64,000 bases of DNA from Hypericum androsaemum (lineage: Eukaryota > Streptophyta > Magnoliopsida > Malpighiales > Hypericaceae). Below, piece by piece: positions 46,059-57,399 of this stretch (the first letter of the stretch is position 1; every line of letters starts with the position of its first letter). The stretch spans positions 17,683,912 to 17,747,911 of the forward strand of contig OZ023188.1 in the NCBI GenBank assembly GCA_963995505.1. The letters run 5' to 3'. A program made the position numbers and the translations under genes. The notes beneath the pieces were generated by a model that had not been told where the DNA came from, searched no databases, and was given only the letters and a program-made list of their open reading frames with translations.

Positions 46059-46385
46059 TGTTAGAATATTCATGTACAACATAAAAGTTTAAGATAATGG
46101 ACGGATAGATTTTTCACACTTATAAACTAGCCCGCCATTTTTGTACTATGTAATGTGAGATTTTCAACACACCCCCTCAAATGAGACTCATCCGGCCGAA
46201 GATTGCATGGACTTTAACTTCGACAACTTGCGAGAAATGAGGGTCGTGCGAGCACAATAATGGGCACAAGATCAACTCACTTTGATACCATGTTAAAATC
46301 TTCGTGTCTAACCAAAAAACTCAAGACAATTGGTAGGTAAATTTTTCGCACTTATAAACTAGCCCACCACTATTACACTAAATTT
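46059..46385 (-). mobile_element. TRIM-like miniature LTR retroelement (decayed)
   Basis: Two direct copies about 110 bp long begin at 46059 (tgttagaatattcatgt) and 46291 (tgttaaaatcttcgtgt) and share 'cgcacttataaactagccc'-like cores. Just left of the second copy, the minus strand reads TGGTATCAAAGTGAG, close to the initiator-Met primer binding site TGGTATCAGAGC. Just right of the first copy, the minus strand has TTTGAGGGGGTG, a polypurine tract. LTR, PBS, about 120 bp inner part, PPT, LTR is the TRIM layout. The outer end near 46385 is worn and no target duplication is clear. A related fragment lies near 58940-59060. Confidence 0.6.
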
Positions 46386-47218
46386 TAAACGTAAAATAAA
46401 TTTTAAAAAGGAAAAAGTAGAAACTCCACAACTCAAGTGTAAGCTTTTGAAATAAAGAAGGAAGCATCTTCAAGTCAAAGTAATTCCTAGATATATAAAC
46501 TGTATATCTTATTTCGAGAAAAGGAACCTTCGATGAGCTTGCATTAGCGACTTAAATGGACGGAATATGCCGAAGCATTAGAATATCATCATCATTAGTG
46601 GCATGATCGTTCATTAACACATATTCGGGACTACTTTTATCTAAGTGGTCAAGAAAATTATTAAGGATAAAAAATGGAATCATGATGCCTCCATCTTTAA
46701 CTATAATCGTATTGCCTTTTCCATCCTTTGATTGTAAAAAATTTGACGAAGTGCAATCTTATACACGAATCCACTTGTAATTGGCATCGATAGGCTTATC
46801 CGATTGAAATTAGTATTTGATCAATACTTAAAAGGATGTATATAATCGTGTTTATAACGTAGTTTTTTTCACCGAATTGTATTTTATTTCAAATAAAGGT
46901 GTATAAACATACATGATAGCAAATAGAAGATCCAACAAATCTGATGAAAATGATAGATTTATAAACTTTATGTAAAAAGCTTCTACCTAAAATGATGTTC
47001 GGATTTATGTTAGTTAATATAAAACATGTCAAAGATTTGGAACTGATCATAACCATATTCAACTATATTCTTATGTCGTTTATACGACATTTTCGAATAA
47101 TTAGTGTCCATGCTTCATTGTTCTTCACGTGTATGATATAGAAAATAATGAAATCTATGATCTTATACAAACATATTCCGCAATTATTCGATCAGAGACC
47201 GGCTGATTATTTTAATAG
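46386..47218. other. AT-rich intergenic region left of Copia II
   Basis: No gene is recognised. The last five bases (AATAG, 47214-47218) are the left target duplication of Copia II. Confidence 0.6.
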
Positions 47219-48209
47219 TGTTGGTAAAATATTAGTAAATTATAGTTTTAACACGAGTATATATGAAACATAAATAATATAAAAGAGAAAGTTTAGAGGA
47301 TGCTCACGATCACAATTGTAGGTAAGTGTGTAACACTTTTGTTTTCAAGTTAGGACTTCAGATTGAATCATGGACGAGGCCACAGTTTAACTGTGTACCC
47401 TTAAACTCTTATTACTCGCCTATATGCTTCAGGCCTCCGTGGGTAATAGAGCTCCCAGGGTACAACGCCAAATCACGAGTACTATAGGAAGCACTATAGC
47501 AAACCATTCAAAGCTTTGGTGGTGTAGAACTCTGACTTTTTTATGCAAGAGAAGAATGCAATGATCTAGAGGGAGAGAAGTAGAGAGCTCAAGGAAGAGT
47601 GTGAGCTAGGGGTGCTTTGGAATGGAGGAGGAGGGCTCCTTTTATAGGGGACTAGGACCTCCAACATTCAAATCTGAATTTAATATGGCCGTTAACTAGC
47701 CCATTCATTAGGTGAATAAATGTGTTGTTACAAAGGCCATAAAAATTTCAAATTTAATAGGCTTTTATTCATGAATTTAAATTTCAAATTTAAATTTAAA
47801 TAGTATCTAGAAAGGGAAGAAGCTTCTAGAGCATGGGCTTGTCCAGACGGAAGCCCAACAGATTTTTGGGCCTAGAATCGCTTCAATAGGTCCGGCCCAG
47901 TTCCAAAAAGATAAGGCCCTGGAACCTGGAACAATTTTTACAAACTCACAAACCCGCAACTCGTAGCCATACCACCTTTAAGCCAATTTTTTTATTCACA
48001 CCGAGAATTAATTTTTCCCACAAGTATTTTATATCGTTACGAAGCTTAGTCAACGAGCTTCGCATTGATCTCACAAACACCAAAAATCAAATGATGTGGC
48101 CTCAAATTATATTAGCTCAAAGTTGTCCACTAATATTTGGGCACAAATCCTAATACACTTAAATGTATTGAGTCAACCTCTTCCATTGGTTAAAACTAAT
48201 TCTCCAACA
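47219..48209 (-). repeat. Copia II 3' LTR
   Basis: 991 bp. On the minus strand it starts at 48209 after the polypurine tract CATGTGGGGGAT. A TATA box (CTATAAAAGG on the minus strand) lies near 47640-47650, giving a U3 of about 560 bp. Confidence 0.92.
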
Positions 48210-48803
48210 ATCCCCCACATGAATGCAAAATAGCTTATATGATATGAGCCTACCAATACTACATGCAACTTGGAGTTCTGCGAGAATTAGTTACATCAAG
48301 AAAGGTGGTTGATAGCCTTGAATCTTCCTTAGTGAAATACCTTCGGATATACTTGCCAATTAGTAGATGCAATGCCTTGAACTGTTCGGCATTTTATGTA
48401 TACCAAGACAAAGGTACTCAGACAACTCCTTCTCAAACCATTACTTAGTTCTTTCGTTGTTGTCCATTTTGGCCCTGGACAGCCTTGGAAACTTCATCGA
48501 ATGCTCTAGAGATTTAGCCCTTAACTCATCTCATAGAAGCGGCCCCTTCACATTCGATATAGGTGATCTCTTATAAAGAGTATCCTGCCATACTCCACTT
48601 ATATATACTCAAAGCATAAGGATCATTAAAAGTTTAAAGCTTAACCTTCCCATGGACAGGTCTATCACACTTTCATCATAGGAATAGGTAGAGAACTCAA
48701 TTTCTCGAGTACTTTGTTCGACCCTAGCCTCACAATTCGGTTATCCCTTGAACCTGCAGATCGAAGTTTACGATCCAGGTTGGGTTGCCATCATGGGTTT
48801 AGG
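48210..48803 (-). other. Copia II 3' untranslated part
   Basis: This is about 0.6 kb between the end of RNase H and the 3' LTR. It contains the polypurine tract next to 48209. The short plus-strand frames in it are not genes. Confidence 0.6.
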
Positions 48804-50231
48804 TCATTTTGTGGGCTTTAATCCCATTCCCCTCGATAATACCTTAACTTGGTCTCTCGTTAGACCTTTAGTTAATGGATCCGCGATGTTCTCTTTTGAC
48901 TTTACATAGTCTAAAGATATCACACCCGTTCTCAATAACGTTCTCTCAAATTTATCTCTACGACATATGTGTCTAGACTTTCCATTATACATATTATTTT
49001 GTGCTCTTCCAATAGCTGATTGACTATCACAGTGCACGCTAATGGAAGGCACTGGTTTTGACCACATCGGGATGTCCTCCAAGAAACTTCAGAGTCAATC
49101 TGCCTCTTCAGCTGCTAAATCCAATGCTATGAATTCTGATTCCATAGTTGATCTAGCAATGCAAGTTTGTTTGCATGATCTCCACGAGACAGCTGCTCCT
49201 CCAATTGTAAATATGTATCCGCTCATGAATTTTATATTCTTGGAGTCCGAGATCTAGTTCGCATCTGAATATCCTTCCAGAATGGCTGGATGTCTCGTAT
49301 AGTATAATCTATAGTAAGCAGTGTACCTTAGGTATCTAAGGACTCTAACTATCGCTTTCCAATATTCATCATTGGGATTACTCGTATATCTCGATAATCT
49401 ATTTACCGAGTTTGCAATATCTTGTCTAGTACAGTCCATGAGGTACATTAGACTACTTATAACTCTAGAATAATCTAGTTGTCGCACACTTTCTTTACGA
49501 TTCTTGCAGAGACTTGACACCACTTCCATATGAGTTCTTGCAATTACATTGCTATCCTTATCTAATTTGTCAAGTATCTTTTCGACATAATAACCTTGAA
49601 AATGCGTGTAACCTTCTGAAGTCTTGGTGATTTTTATCCCAAGTATTACATCAGCTTGTCCCAAGTCTTTCTTGTCGAAATTTTGCGATAATATTCTCTT
49701 GGAAATTTTGATATCATTATTACCCACGATCAATATGTCATCTACGTAGAGACATACTATCACATAGTCGTTATCGTCTCCTTTCACGTAGACACATTTA
49801 TCACATTGGTTTATCTGAAACCTGTTAGATAGCATTACACTATCAAACTTTTCATGCCATTGTTTAGGTGCTTATTTTAGTCCATACAAAAATTTTACAA
49901 GTTTACACACCTTATGTTCTTTACCTGGAACCACAAACTCTTCAGGTTGTTCCATGTAAATCTCCTCTTCTAAATCTCCATTAAGGAATGCCGTCTTCAC
50001 ATCTTTTTGATGGATCTCTAAGTTAAACAAAGCCGCTAAGGCTATGACTAATCTAATAGATATTTTCCTAGAGACATGAGCATACGTGTCAAAATAATCA
50101 ACACCCTCGGTTTGCTTATAGCTTTGAACTATAAGTCTCGCCTTGTACTTGTCTACAGTACCATCCGGCTTCATCTTCTTTTTGAAGATCCACTTATAAC
50201 TTAATGGTTTACTACTTGGAGATAGATTCAC
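48804..50231 (-). pseudogene. Copia II reverse transcriptase and RNase H (broken)
   Basis: The 49872-50231 frame has YKWIFKKKMKPDGTVDKYKAR and IHQKDVKTAFLNGDLEEEIYM and stops after LYGLK at 49872. The frame at 49254-49835 has the intact catalytic YVDDIL, then [13 protein letters not shown] and [14 protein letters not shown]. RNase H continues at 48804-49082 (HCDSQSAIGRAQNN, KSRHICRRDKF, NIADPLTKGL), with a broken stretch at 49083-49253 between them. Confidence 0.85.
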
Positions 50232-50271
50232 TAGTTTCCAAGTGTGATTATGTAAGATAGACTCTATCTCA

Positions 50272-51622
50272 CTATTTACTGCTTCTTTTCAAAGAGCAGA
50301 GTCCGTAGAGGATATTGTTTCTTTGTAAGTTACTGGATCCTTTTCTAACAGATATGTCAGGAAATCTGATTCGAAGGACTTTTTTTCCTAGCCCTTTTTC
50401 TACGTCTAGGTTCTTCAACTTCATCTTGAGGTTCCTCTCCCCCCACATTGCTCCCACTTTGGTCAACTTGATTATCAACTTTAATTCAAGCTTTGTGAGG
50501 AAAAATTTTCTCGAAGAATGAAGCATCCCTAGCTTCAATGATAGTATTTACGTGGACATCAGAGTTATCTGACTTGTGTACCAAGAATCGGTATGCAGTA
50601 CTATTTTGTGCATAACCGATAAACACACAATCCACCGTCTTGGGTCCTATCCTTGTCCTTTTAAGAGGTGGGATCAGAACCTTAGCAAGACATCCTCAAA
50701 CCCTTAGGAATGTATAGCTAGGCTCATGACCTTTCCATAATTCGTACGACGTTTTATCCAACTTTTTGTGCGGTACCCTGTTGAGCACATAGTTGGCCGA
50801 AAGCACAGCTTCTCCCCATAAGTTCCTTGGTAATCTGGAATTAATAAGCATCGCATTCATCATTTTCTTAAGCATCCTATTCTTCCTTTCCGCAATTCCA
50901 TTTTTCTCAGGAGAATAAGGCGTCGTGATTTGATGAATGATTCTATTCTTGGCACAAACTTGTGCAAATGGAGATTCATATTCACCCCCTCGGTCACTTC
51001 GAAGATTTTTTATCTTCTTGCCAAGTTGGTTCTCAACTTCATTCTTATAGTGAATGAACATATCTATTGCTTCGTCTTTACTTCTCATCAAGTAGACATA
51101 GCAATACCTCGTACAATCGTCGATAAAAGTTATAAAATAATTTTTACTGCCACGCGTTTGTACGTATTTTAAATCACATACATCAGTATGGATTAAATCA
51201 GTGCTTCGCTCAATCGAGTGGGAAGATATTTTGGCGTACTTGGCCTCAACACAAGTCTCGCACTTATATTTATGATCGATATTAAACTTCGGTAGTAGGT
51301 TAAGTGAAATTAGTCTTTGTAAAGACTTATAATTCACATGACCTAGTCTACCATGCCATAAATATAACGACTCGCGAGAATAAGCAATCTTCACTTTCTC
51401 ATTAGCCTTATAGGCAACATTCATTATATTATTGCTCATGCTAGCCTTATAGGCGGCACCCATATCAATCTTATCACTATACTTTGCCTTGGGAGCTAAA
51501 GTCATAAAACTCATCTTAAAAAGATTGTTGGTCAAGTAGCCCTTGCCAACGAACATCGCTCCCTTGGACATCACCTTGTCAGACTCGAACACGAGCCAAA
51601 AGTCCCTTTTGTTGAGCACCAC
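50272..51622 (-). pseudogene. Copia II integrase and linker (broken)
   Basis: The frame at 50696-51622 carries LYLWHGRLGHVNYKSLQRL, the CETCVEAK zinc-binding part, the catalytic aspartates in IHTDVCD and LRSDRGGEY, and the glutamate in NGIAERKNR, all intact. It stops at 50696 and the linker toward reverse transcriptase (50272-50538) is in another frame. Confidence 0.85.
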
Positions 51623-51640
51623 TCCGGAGATAAGATTCTT

Positions 51641-52390
51641 TCAGATCTTGGGCATATGAAGCACATCGGTCAAGGTGAGCTCCTTGCCCGAGGTCATCTT
51701 CAGCACGACCGTCCCCTTGCCTTCAACCTTCAAGACTGCAGAATTTTCTATGTAGCAGTTCTCATCATCGACCGGTTGATAGGTCTTGAACATCCATTTA
51801 TTGGTACAAATATGGCGGGTAGCCCCCGTGTCCACCCACCATTCTTTCGAGTTCCCACCCACGAGGTTCACCTCGGACACAACAGCCGTGAGGTGCATCT
51901 CATCGAGGTCGGAGCTCAAGTTAGCCTCTGCAATGTTAGCATTGGCGGGCTTCTTCTTCTTGCCCTTGCTCGATCCTGCCGTCTTGTTGCCCTCCGTGGC
52001 TAGACATTTGTAGCAATCTTTGGCTCGATGGCCGGTCTTGTTACAAACAAAGCAGGCACCGGTAAAGCTCTTATTCTGAGCATCTCCCTTGGAATCATTT
52101 GAGCATTTCTGCTTGTTCCCACGGGAGCTCCCCCCGGTCTCGACCACATTGGACTTAGCAACCATGCCATTTGGTTTCTTATCAACCTTTCAGTTGTCTT
52201 GCTCGATGCGCAACCTTTGGATAAGGTTCTCGAGAGTCATCTTCTTCCTCTTATGCTTGAGGTACATCTTGGAGCCCTTCCAAGATGGTGGTAATTTCTC
52301 AATCACCATCGCCACTTGGAGGGCATCGTTGATGGCCAATTTATTTTCCACTTCATGCACAGAGAAGCAATATTTAATTGAACGTGACAC
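51641..52390 (-). pseudogene. Copia II gag and protease, N-terminus missing
   Basis: Gag is recognisable only from about KYCFSVHEVENKLAIND and EKLPPSWKGSKMYLKH onward, so roughly the first half is absent. The zinc knuckle CFVCNKTGHRAKDC keeps all four ligands, and the protease has WWVDTGATRHIC. In-frame stops occur at 52190-52192 and 51641-51643. Both are TGA in contexts where the family has arginine, as expected from decay of methylated CG. Confidence 0.85.
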
Positions 52391-52403
52391 GAATAATTAT
52401 ACC

Positions 52404-52556
52404 GGGATTCAATCCGAAGTCCTAACTTGAAGACAAAGGTGTTACACACTTACCTACAAGTGTGATCGTGAGCATCCTCTAAACTTTCTCTTTTATATTA
52501 CTTATGCTTCATATATACTCGTGTTAAAACTATAGTTTACTAATATTTTACCAACA
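52404..52556. repeat. Inverted fragment of the Copia II LTR inside the element
   Basis: About 153 bp ending '...tttaccaaca' is the inverted copy of the first 153 bp of the LTR at 52801. With the 5' LTR it forms an inverted repeat around a 244-bp spacer that starts ATCTT and ends AAGAT. It replaces the leader/gag junction. Confidence 0.9.
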
Positions 52557-52800
52557 ATCTTAAACTCTTATTGTCTAGTTGTTAAATATTAGTAATCTGG
52601 TTTGTTCTTCGTAGATATAGAATCTCTGCTAGAAGTGTTCTTTCGTATATTTGAATTTTGCTATTGTCGGGTACCTCTCTGTAGCGTATAACTGTTTATT
52701 TGCAATCTGTATCTAGTCGAACTATTTTCATCGTAGAACTAAATTGCAATGACTGTTGGCAACACAAGCTTTTAATCTGGTGATTTTAAAAGGACAAGAT
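52557..52800. other. Copia II leader spacer
   Basis: This is a 244-bp stretch between the inverted LTR fragment and the 5' LTR. No canonical Met-tRNA primer binding site is seen next to 52801, and no frame is of note. Confidence 0.5.
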
Positions 52801-53783
52801 TGTTGGTAAAATATTAGTAAACTATGGTTTTAACAAGAGTATATATGAAGCATAAGTAATATAAAAGAGAAAGTTTAGAGGATGCTCACGATCACACTTG
52901 TAGGTAAGTGTGTAACACCTTCGTCTTCAAGTTAGAACTTCAGATTGAATCCTGGACGAGGCCACAGTTTAACCGTGTGCCCTTAAACTCTTATTACCCG
53001 CCTATATGCTTCAGGCCTCCGTGGGTAATAGAGCTCCCAAGGTACAACGCCCAATCACGAGTACTATAGGAAGCACTATAGCACACCTTTCGAACCTTTA
53101 GTGGTGTAGAACTCCGACTCTTTTATGCAAGAGAAGAATGCTATGATCTAGAGGGGAAAAAATAGAGAGCTCAAGGAAGAGTGTGAGCTAGGGGTGCTTT
53201 GGAATGGAGGAGGAGGGCTCTTTTTATAGGAGCCTAGGACCTCCAACATTCAAATCCGGATTTAATATGGCTATTAACTAGCCCATTCATTAGGTGAATA
53301 AATGGGTTGTTACAAAGGCCATAAAAACCTCAAATTTAATAGGTTTTTACTCATGAATTTAAATTTCAAATTTAAATTCAAATGACATCTAGAAGGAGAA
53401 GAAGCTTCTAGAGCATGGACTTGTCCAGACGGAAGCCCAACAGATTTTTGGGCCTAGAATCGCTTCAACAGGTCCGGCCCACTTCCAAAATGATAAGGCC
53501 CTGGAACCTGGAACAATTCTCACAAACCCGCAACTCGTAGTCATACCACATTTAAGTCAATTTTTTCATTCACACCGAGAATTGATTTTTCCTGCAAGTA
53601 TTTTATTTCATTACGAAACTTAGTCAACGAGCTTCGCATTAATCTCACAAACACCCAAAATCAAATGGTGTGACCTCAAACTATATTAGTTCAAAATTGC
53701 TCACTAATATTTAGGCCCAAAACCTAATACACTCAAATGTATTGAGTCAACCTCTTCCATTGGTTAAAATCAATTCTCCAACA
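52801..53783 (-). repeat. Copia II 5' LTR
   Basis: 983 bp, the direct partner of 47219-48209 with small substitutions and indels. The minus-strand TATA region (CTATAAAAAG) lies near 53220-53230. The right flank AATAG (53784-53788) is the second target duplication. Confidence 0.93.
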
Positions 53784-53788
53784 AATAG

Positions 53789-55212
53789 AAATCTAACAGC
53801 TGGTGGCGGTGGACATCCTTTATGAATTCATGCATAAAAAATTCGATTGAGGGCTGCAAAGTTACCGAAACATCAAAAGGAAATTCAAAGCCAGAGTTCT
53901 GACATGCACGCATGTGCTGTTGTTTTTTTGAAAAGTAATTAATGTGTTAATCGCCTATTTGTACAAATGTACATTTTTACATCGACCCGGGGCATTCGAG
54001 AATGTTCAATCACTTAAGTGAGTCCAACTAAAAAACGGCCACATAGACCGGAAATAGAATTAGACCAAATAAGATGCTCTTGAATATGAAAGAGAGTAGA
54101 ATGTTAGAGAAATTCATGGTTATTCTGAATCTCCCAAAAGATAATATGATTTCGGTGAATCCAAATATCCTATGTGATAGAACCTAATAGGGCATGCCAG
54201 ACTTTTTTTTGGTCAAGTTTTTTTTTGGTTAAGACTTTCACGAGCATTTTGTCCATTACGCATGTGTTGTTGTACGGTCAATCCGCTTACAACTTATAAT
54301 AACCTAATTCATTCGGTAATTGAAATAATATCAAATTTTAATTTCAATCTTAAACATGTAATTGTGATGTAGAAAATATCTGACTAGATTTAAACTTGAA
54401 TTAGTATATTTATTGGATGAACATGTGGTTTTTGAAGGAAAAAAATGTAATTGAAAATCAAACAGGCCTGCAGTTTAAAAAAAAGCTGTAGTCTTGGGAT
54501 TGTTCTAAGCTGGGACTTGTTTTAGGGGCTGTCCCTTTTGGTGCTTTGTTCCTTTTTGGCGCTACATGTACATAGTCAATTGTTTGTACATTTTGATTGG
54601 TAAATATAATTTGACTTATTAAAAAATCAAACAGGTAATTACCGCCCGTAGTTAATATTGAAACTCTGTTATCTTCGAAAAATACACTTTTGGTATGACA
54701 ACGAATATATTTGATTTAGCGGTTAAAAGTACAACGGCATTAAACAATGGGAATGCATTTAACAATGCTTGTTTCTTCCATTTATCTCTTAATTATGTAT
54801 TTGATTAATTCACTTTCAAATCGGTATAACATTTAAAAAATAGTAAAATTTTTTCAACAAACTACTACATATCTAAAGACTAGAAATCGTGCTCCCTTGA
54901 TGAAGTTAAACGATTCTCTCAATCTAAATAATTATTGGTACCTATAAAATTATTTATCACAAAAATACGAAGGAAAGTAATTCTTTCCTCCAAATTTCCG
55001 CTTGCCAATCCAGTCTTTAAATTCCATCACCAACACCCACAGAAAACTCTTCCTCTCCTCACTAATATTCCCTTCCTTTCCCCCTTCTCCTTATTCATCT
55101 CTCTCTCTAGCTCTCTCTCTCTCTCATCACTCCGCCTTGGTTTTTTTTCCTTCATCTTAATTTTTTTTGATCTTGTTATACATTAATCATATATCTAGTA
55201 CAAATATCCTTG
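53789..55212. other. Intergenic region and bZIP promoter
   Basis: AT-rich, no gene recognised. A TATA box (TATAAA, 54943-54948) and CT-rich leader sequence (ctctctctct, about 55098-55124) precede the bZIP uORFs, implying a 5' leader near 0.5 kb. Confidence 0.55.
54943..54948 (+). promoter_or_regulatory. Probable TATA box of the bZIP gene
   Basis: TATAAA in 'tacctataaaatt', about 525 bp above the main start codon. It fits the long leader known for S1 bZIP genes. Confidence 0.5.
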
Positions 55213-55254
55213 ATGTTACTAAACGACGTCGGCGTCTCATGTCTCCGGTGCTAA
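55213..55254 (+). CDS. Short uORF overlapping the sucrose-control uORF
   Basis: ATG at 55213 opens 13 codons that end at TAA 55252-55254, in a different frame from the next uORF and overlapping its start. A small uORF overlapping the conserved one is also described for Arabidopsis bZIP11. It probably tunes which start codon ribosomes use; its peptide need not matter. Confidence 0.6.
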   Translation: MLLNDVGVSCLRC

Positions 55255-55364
55255 GCGAGGTGCTCCTCTCCGGTCTTACGATCAACTCCACCCTCAGGCG
55301 CAGGACCCACCTCGTTCAATCCTTATCCGTCGTCTTCCTCTACTGGTTCTACGTTTTCTCATAA
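55239..55364 (+). CDS. Conserved sucrose-control peptide uORF
   Basis: ATG 55239 to TAA 55362-55364 encodes 41 aa starting MSPVLSEVL and ending LVQSLSVVFLYWFYVFS, the hallmark of the SC-peptide of S1-group bZIP leaders. In this family the nascent peptide stalls ribosomes when sucrose is high and so represses translation of the bZIP below. Its C-terminal residues and the stop position directly after them are the critical part and are kept here. It lies 103 bp above the main start codon. Confidence 0.95.
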   Translation: MSPVLSEVLLSGLTINSTLRRRTHLVQSLSVVFLYWFYVFS

Positions 55365-55467
55365 ACTCTTATTAATCACCACTAATAGCTCGTACCAGTT
55401 AGTCGGTTCATTGAGTATCCCGAATAATATACATATAGACATACATACTATATATATGTTATACACT

Positions 55468-55878
55468 ATGGCCTCGTCAAGTGGGGCATCATCCCGTGGA
55501 ACCCTAAGGGCCTCAAGCTCGGAGAACGACCAAAGGAAGCGAAAGAGGATGATATCCAACAGGGAGTCCGCGAGGAGGTCGAGGATGAAGAAGCAAAAGC
55601 ACCTGGACGACCTGTCGTCCCAGCTAACCCAGCTCATGAAACAGAACAGCGAGATCGTCACCTCCATGAACGTCACCACCCAGCTCTACCTCAACGTGGA
55701 GGTGGAGAACTCCGTCCTCCGGGCCCAGATGGCCGAGCTCGGCCACCGGCTCGACGCCCTCAACGAGATCCTCGTCGGATGCGTCGACAACTCCGGCGAC
55801 ACTGGTTGCGGTGGTGGCGATGATTGGTTTCTTTGGGGGTCTAATAATTTCCACGGGAATCTACCTGTTATGTATTGA
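55468..55878 (+). CDS. S1-class bZIP transcription factor (bZIP11/2/44 type)
   Basis: Single-exon CDS of 136 aa. The basic region RKRKRMISNRESARRSRMKKQKHL has the N-x7-R signature (Asn31, Arg39), followed by a leucine zipper with LSSQLTQL and ENSVLRAQMAELGHRLDAL. The short tail ends PVMY, like bZIP11 (LMY). S1 bZIPs dimerise with group C bZIPs, bind ACGT-core and related sites and reprogram amino acid and sugar metabolism under low energy. The sequence shows regulation by the SC-uORF. An in-frame ATG at 55456 would add four residues; 55468 (MASSSGAS) fits homologues better. Confidence 0.94.
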   Translation: MASSSGASSRGTLRASSSENDQRKRKRMISNRESARRSRMKKQKHLDDLSSQLTQLMKQNSEIVTSMNVTTQLYLNVEVENSVLRAQMAELGHRLDALNEILVGCVDNSGDTGCGGGDDWFLWGSNNFHGNLPVMY

Positions 55879-57041
55879 CTTATATTAGTTTATGGATAAT
55901 TAATGTTTGTAATTTATGTCTGTGTGTGTAAGATAGTGGTCGATTTCTCTATTGTGTGGGAATCTTGGTTACTATTGTTGGGTTATTTTTAATTTTTTTA
56001 GTGTATTTGATGTTCGTGCTTTGTTGTGTTAGAGTAACGATGAATATTGTGTATTTCAAGGTTATGAAAATAGGGCTACTTAGTTTGTAACATTGTTTCT
56101 ACGTCTTGTTTTTAGTTTGCTGAAAGTAAGTTCAACATTTATTTGGCTCGAATAATTCTATAGCGATTTCTTATATTCTTATTGATAATATTTTGACGAT
56201 TTATTTTTTTGTAAAATAAAAAAGAGAGAAAATAAGTCAAAGAGTATTTGGCTGAGCAACATAAGGCGTAGAATCAATTAACGAAGTCTAGGGTTCAATC
56301 CTCGTCAAGTATTGGTATAAAAATTTACCTTTAAAAAAAAGAAAGGAAATAAGTATGTAATAATCACTATTATTAGAAAAAACAGAGAACTCCTGTGTTT
56401 TTGACGTAATTAGTACTATGTGATTCAGGTGAATACGAAAAATTATATCAGGGTCACGTTGCAAGTGTTGTTAATTACCATAGAGCTTAATTTAGTCCAA
56501 TTATTACTATTGTCGTCTGAGTTACGGACGAGAAAAGCTATGAATATATTATTGGTGTGGCGATATCATTTGGCCCGATTTAGTTTACGTTGTTTTTTTG
56601 GTGGAAATTTAGTTTACGTTGTTGGCTCTATAGGTTGGACTGATCTAGCGGACTTGTACCATGGTTGATTGTGAAGTGGTAGCCCGGTTTTTTTGGTGAG
56701 AGATAGCTAGGTGAAGGAAGTTTCGGTTGATCTTACCTTGTATTCGAATATTTACGAGATCAAATAATTTAGATTCGAGTTTGATAAATAATTTGAGCTC
56801 AATAAACGACAAACATATGTAAACTCTTTCTAGCAAAATTTTAATATCTAGTCCACCAATCATCAATGGTTCTCCAATGAGTGACACAAACAATTAATCA
56901 CTAATTCCTCTAAAAAAAATGTTTCAGCTTAGAGTTTTTCCTTAATTTGTTGCAACATAATTACGTATATTCATGCTACCAAACAAACCTAATTATTGAC
57001 CCACCCATACACAATTACACATCACTTCTCTAAATTATAAA
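55879..57041. other. bZIP 3' UTR and AT-rich intergenic region
   Basis: No gene is recognised; short frames at 56420-56893 lack motifs. The last nine bases are the left target duplication of the next element. Confidence 0.6.
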
Positions 57042-57390
57042 TGGCAAATTACCCTCAGGTTTCTGTTTTATAGTTTTATCACTCGCAGGTCCCTGTGTTT
57101 CAAAAATAATGTGTGTGGTCCCTGCTTTTTAGAAAAATATTGATCTCAGGTCCCTGGCTGACGTCAGCACTCGATTTTTCAAATTTTTGTCATGAAAATG
57201 ACTAAAATATTCTCGAACAAAAAATAAGGGTATTTTGGTCATTTCTATGACAAAAAAAAGACCGCTTATGTCAGCTAGGGACCCGAGACTAATATTTTTC
57301 TAAAAAGTAGGGACCTCATACACTATTTTTAAAATACAGGGACCTGCGAGTGATAAAACTATAATGCAGAGACCTGAGAGTAATTTGCCC
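57042..57390. mobile_element. Foldback MITE with 9-bp target duplication, second family
   Basis: The left arm starts TGGCAAATTACCCTCAGG and the inverted right end reads GGGCAAATTACTCTCAGG. The match continues through 'agttttatcactcgcaggtccctg' and beyond, so nearly the whole 349 bp folds back. AATTATAAA flanks both sides (57033-57041 and 57391-57399), a 9-bp duplication typical of Mutator-like elements. There is no coding capacity. Decayed relatives lie near 38630 and 39955. Confidence 0.85.
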
Positions 57391-57399
57391 AATTATAAA

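Larger units (their letters stand above)
47219..53783 (-). mobile_element. Copia II: Ty1/copia retrotransposon with both LTRs and target duplication
   Basis: Two LTRs in direct orientation, 47219-48209 and 52801-53783, start TGTTGG and end CCAACA on either strand and are flanked by AATAG (47214-47218 and 53784-53788). Coding remnants on the minus strand run gag, zinc knuckle, protease, integrase, reverse transcriptase, RNase H from 52390 to 48804. The LTRs differ by roughly 15 bases in the first 210, so the insertion is not young. The 5' inner part is rearranged by an inverted LTR fragment, and the frame has several stops. Confidence 0.95.
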
